From CAZMXI01 sp964570205 (GTDB taxonomy: Bacteria > Planctomycetota > Phycisphaerae > Tepidisphaerales > Tepidisphaeraceae), in the NCBI GenBank assembly GCA_964570205.1, contig CAZMXI010000197.1:1-8457 (forward strand): DNA of 8,457 nt. Direction: 5' to 3'. A program made the position numbers and the translations under genes. This document shows, piece after piece, positions 6,017 to 8,457 of this stretch. The notes beneath the pieces are model-generated. The model did not search any database. It saw only the letters and a list, made by a program, of their open reading frames with translations, and was not told the DNA's origin. Within the stretch, counting starts at the first letter, position 1. Every line of letters starts with the position of its first letter.

Positions 6017-7987
6017 ATGAGCCCGGTGCCGACACAGCCATCATCATCCGCAGCCTTGCTCGACGCAAGCGATCGTTCCACGCGCTTTGTCCTTCCGGCG
6101 GAATCGCCGCTGCTGGCGAACATGGCGGCCCTCTGGTCAACCGACCCCGGCCTGGCCGCCGAAATCGAGCTGTGTCTCGACCAGCCTCCGTACGATGTCG
6201 AGTCCACCCGCGCCGGCGCGCCGACCCTTGCCCTGCCCGCCGGCGCCGATCGCCGGCTGTACCTGCACAGCCGCCACCAGCCGCTGGACGAGGCTCGCCG
6301 ACTGATCGAGACGGCCGACGTGGAAGAGAAGGGCATGATCTGCGTCCTGGGTTTCGGCCTGGGCTACCATGTCGAACTGATCTTCGATCGCGTGGGCGAC
6401 GACGGCCTGATGCTGATCCTCGAGCCGGACCTGCGCCTTCTCCGGACCGCCTTCTCGCACCGCGATTTCTCGCGGCTGATCCTCAGCGGGCGGATGATCT
6501 TCCTCACCCGGCCCGACCGCGCTTCCGTGCTGCTCAAGCTGACGCCTTTCCAGGCGATGATCACCGTGGGCGTGGCCTTCGTCACGCATGCGCCCAGCGT
6601 CCAGATCGCCGGCGGGTTCCACACGGCCATGCAGTCGGCCATCAGCGACTTTGTAGCCTACTGCCGAACGAGCCTGAACACCCTCATCATCAACGGCCGT
6701 CGCACCGCCGAGAACATCGCCCGCAATATCGCGTGGTACGTCGCTTCGCCGGGCATCGGCGATCTTCGCCAGCGCCATGCCGGCCAACCCGCGATCATCG
6801 TGTCGGCCGGGCCGTCTCTGCGTAAGAACAAGCATCTGCTTCGCGACGCGGCCGGCCGGGCCGTGATCATCGCCGTGCCCACGACCCTCCAACCGTTGCT
6901 GGATATGGGCGTCACGCCGGATTACGTCACCGCGCTCGATTACCACGAGATCTGTGCGATGTTCTTCGAGAAGCTGCCGGCCTTCCTGCCCACGCGGCTC
7001 GTCGCTGAACCGAAGGCGAACCGCGTCATCCTGTCCGGCTTTCCCGGGCCGGTCAGCGTGCTCGGCAATGAGTTCGCGGAGCGACTCATTCGCGAGCTTC
7101 ACCCCGGCAAGCCCACGCTTCGCCCCGGCGCGACCGTCGCCCACCTGGCCTTCTATCTGGCTGAACACCTTGGTTGCGACCCCATCATATTCGTCGGACA
7201 GGACCTCGGCTTCGCCGACGGCCTGGCGTATGCGCCCGGCACCAGCCACGAGGACGTCTGGCGTCCGGAACTCGGCCGTTTCTGCACGCTCGAGATGAAG
7301 CACTGGGAATACATCGCGCGCGAGCGTCCGATTCTCCGCAGGATCGAGGATGGACAGGGTCGCCCCATGTACACGGAAGAGCGGCTGTACGCCTATCTTC
7401 AGCAGTTCGAGCGGGATTTCGCCACGACACGCGCCCGCATCATTGACGCCACCGAGGGCGGCGCGCGCAAGCGAGGCGCTGAGGCGATGGCCCTGAAGGA
7501 TGCCCTGGCTCGGTTCTGTGACGACGAATTGCCCGCGGCGCCACACGGTTGTCCTCCTTGTCGCTGGGACCTGCTCGGCGGGTGCATTGACTCCCTCCGC
7601 GTCCGCCGCAAAGAGGCCGGCCAGATCCGAGCCATTGCCGGCGAGACGCTTCCATTGCTGGAGCAGGTCAGCCAATGCCTGGAAGATCCGCACAGGGCGA
7701 ACCCGATCATTGCCCGCATCGATGCCCTTCGCTCCAGAATGGCCGGGCTGAATCAGTGTTACGACCTGGTCACCCAGCTTACCCAGCACACGGAGATGGT
7801 GCGGTTCCAGAGCGATCGACGCCTTGCTGCGTCCAAGGCCACCGGCGTCGAGCGGCAGAAGCGGCAGGTGGCCCGCGACATTCTGAATGTCCGCGCTATC
7901 GCGGACGCCGCTGCGCAATTCGAGAAACTCATGGATGAAGTCATTGAAACGGTCATCGCCCAGGCTGCCGGTCACAGCGCCCAATGA
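6017..7987 (+). CDS. Maf-type (DUF115) motility-associated glycosyltransferase
   Basis: This 656-residue protein belongs to the motility-associated factor family. Known members add nonulosonic acid sugars (pseudaminic or legionaminic type) to flagellin in the cytoplasm before export. The N-terminal Maf domain shows VLGFGLGYHVELI (110-122) and LILEPD (133-138). The central DUF115/MptE-like catalytic domain shows IIVSAGPSL (260-268), GATVAHLAFYLAEHLG (371-386) and IIFVGQDLGF (390-399), followed by the conserved IDATEGGARKRGAE (476-489). The last 160 residues are mostly helical, with a small cysteine cluster (C501, C512, C515, C523). The ATG at 6017 is preferred. An AGGA lies just before it at rather short spacing, and a GTG at 6002 lacks any ribosome site. 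The frame is open back to 5603, but there it overlaps the opposite-strand gene and shows no family motif. Its stop overlaps the next start (ATGA). No flagellin gene is visible, so the acceptor is inferred. Confidence 0.9.
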   Translation: MSPVPTQPSSSAALLDASDRSTRFVLPAESPLLANMAALWSTDPGLAAEIELCLDQPPYDVESTRAGAPTLALPAGADRRLYLHSRHQPLDEARRLIETADVEEKGMICVLGFGLGYHVELIFDRVGDDGLMLILEPDLRLLRTAFSHRDFSRLILSGRMIFLTRPDRASVLLKLTPFQAMITVGVAFVTHAPSVQIAGGFHTAMQSAISDFVAYCRTSLNTLIINGRRTAENIARNIAWYVASPGIGDLRQRHAGQPAIIVSAGPSLRKNKHLLRDAAGRAVIIAVPTTLQPLLDMGVTPDYVTALDYHEICAMFFEKLPAFLPTRLVAEPKANRVILSGFPGPVSVLGNEFAERLIRELHPGKPTLRPGATVAHLAFYLAEHLGCDPIIFVGQDLGFADGLAYAPGTSHEDVWRPELGRFCTLEMKHWEYIARERPILRRIEDGQGRPMYTEERLYAYLQQFERDFATTRARIIDATEGGARKRGAEAMALKDALARFCDDELPAAPHGCPPCRWDLLGGCIDSLRVRRKEAGQIRAIAGETLPLLEQVSQCLEDPHRANPIIARIDALRSRMAGLNQCYDLVTQLTQHTEMVRFQSDRRLAASKATGVERQKRQVARDILNVRAIADAAAQFEKLMDEVIETVIAQAAGHSAQ

Positions 7988-8457
7988 AACCGCCCCCGGT
8001 CATCCTCTCAATGCTCCACCAGCCGCCCGGCCGGCCAGGCAGCGCCGATCGCCTGTTTCGCGGCCGTCCGATCCTTGCATGGACCCTGGACCGCCTGGCG
8101 CGGGCCTCGCGCGTGGGCCCGGTACATGTTCTGTGCTGGGATGACCAGCGGTCCGCCGTTGCCTCCATCGCGACGCAGACGCGGCCACGCATCGTCTGCA
8201 GAGGCCCCCGAGTCAGCATCCCGTCGCTGGATGCCATCGCCGCCGCCCTGAGATGGTCCAATGGCTGGCGTGGCGCGCCCGTCGCCGCCACCTGCTTTGA
8301 CCAGGGATTCCACGCAGAGTGGTGCCGGGACATCGCCAGCGAGTCCTCAGCCGAAGCGGTTGTCCTGGCGAGCCCGGACGGGAGTTTTGTCGATCCGGCC
8401 ATCGTTGACGCCGTTATAGACCAGTCCACGGACCATCCTGCGTGCAGCTTCACCTTT
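7984..8457 (+). CDS. Nucleotidyltransferase-like (SpsF/NeuA-type fold) protein, 3' end outside the window
   Basis: An open frame of 158 codons runs to the window edge. Its ATG overlaps the Maf stop as ATGA, which points to coupled translation and a shared pathway. The N-terminus, VILSMLHQPPGRPGSADRL then FRGRPILAWTLDRLARA (residues 25-41), follows the layout of sugar nucleotidyl or cytidylyltransferases: strand, glycine-rich loop, Gly-x-Pro-Ile/Leu, helix ending in DRL. A VHVLCWDD strand comes next, at the place of the usual VVAT...DD segment. The usual basic signature (R-x2-S-x-RLPGK) is not recognisable, so the activating residues may be lost. Residues 90-110 hold a distinctive GWRGAP...CFDQGFH stretch. 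It could provide or sense the nucleotide sugar used by Maf, or be the N-terminal part of a longer fusion protein. The family call is moderate and the activity is unproven. Confidence 0.6.
   Translation, partial: MKPPPVILSMLHQPPGRPGSADRLFRGRPILAWTLDRLARASRVGPVHVLCWDDQRSAVASIATQTRPRIVCRGPRVSIPSLDAIAAALRWSNGWRGAPVAATCFDQGFHAEWCRDIASESSAEAVVLASPDGSFVDPAIVDAVIDQSTDHPACSFTF

Noticed and set aside
6137..7984. 615-residue open frame antisense to the Maf gene
   Set aside because: Its product is a low-complexity Arg/Gly/Ala/Asp-rich sequence without motifs. Long antisense frames are expected in GC-rich genes with strong third-position GC.

Overview
This 8,457-base, GC-rich window is packed with protein genes and has almost no intergenic space. 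The general style suggests a high-GC, flagellated Gram-negative bacterium with an electron-transport-rich periplasm: a Tat-exported ApbE, a secreted FMN-carrier protein, a hybrid sensor kinase, and a large Maf (flagellin glycosyltransferase) protein. A planctomycete of the Phycisphaerae type fits best, but this rests on general resemblance and not on a phylogenetic marker, so taxonomy is tentative. I see no rRNA, tRNA, CRISPR array, insertion sequence or phage gene.

Left part (bases 1-2866, minus strand). Three genes lie head to tail with gaps of about 21-22 bases and look like one operon. In transcription order they are a Tat-exported FAD:protein FMN transferase (ApbE, with features of the NosX subtype), a secreted protein with TPR repeats and a C-terminal FMN-binding domain carrying the ApbE target motif, and a membrane polyferredoxin of the NosR/NapH/PceC kind that runs off the left edge. 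Together they make a coherent flavin-based electron route. ApbE attaches FMN to the TPR-FMN protein in the periplasm, and that protein would exchange electrons with the membrane iron-sulfur protein. In NosR the FMN domain and the iron-sulfur membrane part are one polypeptide. Here they are separate genes, and the flavin domain is joined to TPRs.

Middle part (bases 2867-5944). A 93-base divergent control region holds two adjacent inverted repeats and a good -10-like box. It separates the flavin operon from a plus-strand hybrid histidine kinase. The kinase has a Cache-like extracytoplasmic sensor that is unusually rich in cysteine, then HAMP, HisKA, HATPase and a C-terminal receiver, but no output domain. 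Its divergent position makes it a candidate regulator or redox sensor for the flavin operon, though no DNA-binding partner is in view. Six bases after it, facing the other way, is a small two-helix membrane protein with a soluble NTF2/SnoaL-like domain.

Right part (bases 5945-8457). A short divergent spacer leads to a Maf-type glycosyltransferase. Its stop codon overlaps the start of a further gene (ATGA) that runs off the right edge and looks like a degenerate nucleotidyltransferase-like (SpsF/NeuA-type fold) domain. These two are probably a translationally coupled flagellin or surface glycosylation pair. They seem functionally unrelated to the flavin operon.
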